From positions 1 to 7,936 of the forward strand of contig JAISAA010000218.1 in the NCBI GenBank assembly GCA_031266955.1: a stretch of DNA of 7,936 nt. Reading direction: 5' to 3'. Made by a program: the position numbers and the translations under genes. Source of the DNA: Oscillospiraceae bacterium (GTDB taxonomy: Bacteria; Bacillota; Clostridia; Oscillospirales; Oscillospiraceae). The notes beneath the pieces were generated by a model that did not search any database, was not told where the DNA came from, and worked only from the letters and a program-made list of their open reading frames with translations. The first letter of the stretch is position 1, and each line of letters begins with the position of its first letter. Positions 6,233 to 7,936 of this stretch are shown here, one piece after another.

Positions 6233-6670
6233 TCAAATCAATTCGGACATAATGCCTATCCCCGCCTTTTCGAGCGCCGCGGCGGCGGATTCGTTGTCCT
6301 CGACGCGGATTATTACGTAAGCGCTGTCCTTTCCGTGGGCCACAAACGCGTACAGATATTCCACCTCGATGCCCGCGTCGGCGAGGACGCGCAGCGCTTT
6401 GGCGAGCGAGCCCGGTGTGTCGCCAATCGATACGGGCAGGACTTTGTTGATTTTCACGATATAGCCCGCGTCAGTGAGCGCGCGGAAGGCCGAATCGGGC
6501 TTATCGACTATCACGCGGAGCACGCCGAAATCCGCCGTGTCCGCGATGCTCAGCGCGCGCAGGTCGATGCCCGCCGCCGCCAAGACCTCTGTAACTTCTA
6601 CAAGCTTGCCGGGCTTGTTCTCTACGAAAACTGATAGCTGTTCTGTGCCGATAAAATGATCTGTTGACAT
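6233..6670 (-). CDS. Tandem ACT-domain protein, PaaK-associated
   Basis: A small cytoplasmic protein made of two ACT domains (about residues 9-75 and 76-145 of 145). The first begins EQLSVFVENKPGKLVEVTEVLAAAGIDLRALSI, a classic ACT strand-helix-strand with the PGKL turn. The second begins KVLPVSIGDTPGSLAKAL and continues ADAGIEVEYLYAF. ACT domains usually bind amino acids and regulate a partner. Stand-alone tandem-ACT proteins of this type are often encoded beside paaK in anaerobic bacteria and archaea, as here, so a role sensing aromatic or branched amino acids is likely but inferred. No catalytic domain is present, so it is not an acetolactate synthase small subunit in the strict sense, although that is the closest alternative. 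The start at 6670 is preferred over 6691 (7 residues longer) on ribosome-site grounds. Confidence 0.88.
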   Translation of the reverse strand: MSTDHFIGTEQLSVFVENKPGKLVEVTEVLAAAGIDLRALSIADTADFGVLRVIVDKPDSAFRALTDAGYIVKINKVLPVSIGDTPGSLAKALRVLADAGIEVEYLYAFVAHGKDSAYVIIRVEDNESAAAALEKAGIGIMSELI

Positions 6671-6682
6671 AATAATGATCTG

Positions 6683-6688
6683 TCCTTT
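6683..6688 (-). promoter_or_regulatory. Ribosome binding site deciding the ACT gene start
   Basis: AAAGGA lies 12 bases before the ATG at 6670. The alternative ATG at 6689-6691 has only AT-rich sequence ahead of it and would place AAAGGA inside its own second and third codons. The spacing is a little long, so the choice is likely but not certain. Confidence 0.5.
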
Positions 6689-6720
6689 CATTTATGAAAA
6701 ATAGTTTTGAGAGCTCGCGT

Positions 6721-6753
6721 CGCGCCGAATGGCGCGTACCCCGTGCGCGCACG
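6721..6753. other. GC-rich hairpin and palindrome in the paaK-ACT spacer
   Basis: The 92-base gap between paaK and the preferred ACT start contains a perfect 6-bp stem, CGCGCC-GAAT-GGCGCG (6721-6736), and a perfect 12-bp palindrome, CGTGCGCGCACG (6742-6753). On the minus strand they follow the paaK stop codon at 6763. A CTATTTTTC stretch follows about 15 bases after the stem, which is too far for a standard terminator. They may stabilise the paaK mRNA end or lower ACT expression relative to paaK. Confidence 0.4.
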
Positions 6754-6762
6754 CACGTTATA

Positions 6763-7936
6763 TCATATCTTATTCGCGCGATTATCTATCACGCGTACAG
6801 CTTTTCCCTCGCTGCGCGTGATGCTTTTCGGCGCGGCGAGAGAGACTTTTGCCTGGATGCCGAGCATAGATTTCAGTTTGTCCGAAACTTCTTTCTCGCG
6901 GCGGTTGAGCTGTTTTACCTCGTCGGAGAACATTTCGGGCGTAAGCTCCACTTTGACCTCCAAGGTGTCGGAGAAGTTTACGCGGTCAACGACGAGCTGA
7001 TAATTCGCCTCGAAGCCGCAGTTTATCAAAACGGTTTCGATTTGCGAGGGGAACACGTTTACGCCGCGGATTATGAGCATATCGTCGCTGCGGCCCATAG
7101 GCTTTGCCATTTTGACAAGCGTTCTGCCGCAGGAGCATTTTTCGCGCGTCAGGACGCATATATCGCGCGTGCGGTAGCGCAGCAGGGGGAAGGCTTTTTT
7201 TGATATGGACGTGAAGACGAGCTCGCCTTTTTCGCCGTAGGGCAGGACCTCGCCCGTGTTCGGGTTTATTATCTCGGGGATGAAGTGGTCTTCGTTGACG
7301 TGCATACCCGTCTGCTCGGAGCACTCGAAAGAGACGCCGGGGCCGGATATTTCCGTAAGGCCGTAAATGTCATAGGCTTTTATGCCGAGCTTTGCCTCTA
7401 TGTGGCGGCGCATTTCCTCGCTCCAGGCCTCCGCGCCGAAGATGCCGGCTTTGAGCTTGATTTTATCGCGGTTGCCGGTCTCGTGGATCGTTTCGGCGAG
7501 ATACGCGGCGTAGCTTGGGGTGCAGCATAAAATCGTGGAGCCGAGGTCGGTCATAAACTGAATCTGCCGCTCCGTGTTGCCCGAGGACATCGGCAGCGTC
7601 AGAGAGCCTACTTTATGACTGCCGCCGTTGAGCCCCGGCCCGCCCGTGAACAGCCCGTAGCCGTAAGAGACGTGGACGACGTCGTCCCGCGTCCCGCCGG
7701 CGGCGACGATGGCGCGGGCGCAGCATTCGTCCCAGAGCTCCACGTCGGCCTGCGTGTAAAACGCCACGACGCGCCGCCCCGTCGTGCCCGACGTGGACTG
7801 TATCCTCACGCAGTCGGACAGCGGCACGGCGAGAAGGCCGTAAGGGTACGCGTCGCGCAGGTCGTCTTTCGAGAGGAACGGCAGAAGGCTCAGGTCGTCA
7901 ACTGTTTTGACGTCGTTGGGGGCGACGCCCTTTTTG
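6763..7936 (-). CDS. paaK: Phenylacetate-CoA ligase (AMP-forming), N-terminus beyond window
   Basis: This enzyme activates phenylacetate or a related aryl-acetate with ATP and CoA to the acyl-CoA, through an acyl-adenylate. 390 residues are visible and the frame stays open to the window edge; PaaK is usually about 430-440, so some 40-60 N-terminal residues are missing. A GTG at 7827 begins an internal ORF, but the 36 upstream codons (PFLSKDDLRDAYPYGLLA) are conserved PaaK sequence, so it is not the start. Within the visible part: P-loop STSGTTGR (47-54), the PaaK hallmark YGLTEISGPG (191-200), GEKGELVFTS (234-243), RYRTRD (253-258), the hinge region GRSDDMLIIRGVNVFPSQIE (281-300), and a C-terminal EGKAVRVIDNR with the probable catalytic lysine. 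CSCGR (267-271) is typical of the family. In anaerobes such ligases often accompany indolepyruvate ferredoxin oxidoreductase in aromatic amino-acid breakdown; those genes would lie beyond the edge, if present. Confidence 0.93.
   Translation of the reverse strand, partial: KKGVAPNDVKTVDDLSLLPFLSKDDLRDAYPYGLLAVPLSDCVRIQSTSGTTGRRVVAFYTQADVELWDECCARAIVAAGGTRDDVVHVSYGYGLFTGGPGLNGGSHKVGSLTLPMSSGNTERQIQFMTDLGSTILCCTPSYAAYLAETIHETGNRDKIKLKAGIFGAEAWSEEMRRHIEAKLGIKAYDIYGLTEISGPGVSFECSEQTGMHVNEDHFIPEIINPNTGEVLPYGEKGELVFTSISKKAFPLLRYRTRDICVLTREKCSCGRTLVKMAKPMGRSDDMLIIRGVNVFPSQIETVLINCGFEANYQLVVDRVNFSDTLEVKVELTPEMFSDEVKQLNRREKEVSDKLKSMLGIQAKVSLAAPKSITRSEGKAVRVIDNRANKI

Noticed and set aside
6763..7827. 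Treating GTG at 7827 as the paaK start
   Set aside because: The 36 in-frame codons upstream encode conserved PaaK sequence and the frame is open to the window edge, so the gene is truncated by the window rather than starting there.

Overview
The window looks like a chromosomal segment of a GC-rich anaerobic Firmicute, probably a Clostridia/Oscillospirales-type gut, rumen or sediment bacterium. This is inferred from the gene content: a vitamin-type ECF transporter S component, a bacterial AsnRS, a PaaK-type aryl-CoA ligase beside a stand-alone ACT protein, and paired ABC exporters. It also rests on strong GGAGG-type ribosome binding sites and GC-rich codon use. The taxonomy cannot be proven from this sequence alone.

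Layout. Plus strand, left end: the 3' part of an ECF transporter substrate-binding (S) subunit (1-468) overlaps asnS (465-1811) by an ATGA junction. Everything further right is on the minus strand and converges on asnS. In transcription order (right to left) this is: a phenylacetate-CoA ligase, paaK, cut by the window edge (7936-6763); a tandem-ACT-domain protein (6670-6233); a short spacer holding two large facing palindromes and a 19-bp tandem repeat (6116-6231); two 592-residue ABC exporter half-transporters in a tight operon (6066-4288 and 4266-2488); a hairpin that is better paired in the minus-strand RNA (2466-2416); and a small catalytic-domain-only tyrosine recombinase (2392-1817). The recombinase gene ends 5 bp from the end of asnS. 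No gene-free stretch exceeds about 170 bp, and I saw no tRNA, rRNA or CRISPR array.

How the genes fit. paaK plus the ACT protein is a known neighbourhood in anaerobes: the ligase activates aryl-acetates to CoA thioesters and the ACT protein is probably an amino-acid-responsive partner. The two ABC proteins align without a single gap over 592 residues. By hand count their membrane domains are only about 51% identical, while residues 373-592 (the ATPase domain) differ at 4 positions. This points to an exporter pair with different cargo surfaces and a homogenised engine. The recombinase, the palindromic repeats and the ABC pair lie between two housekeeping/metabolic blocks and may be an accessory insertion. 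The most notable items are the homogenised ATPase domains, the minimal recombinase and the twin palindromes. I do not see a clearly new multi-gene system.
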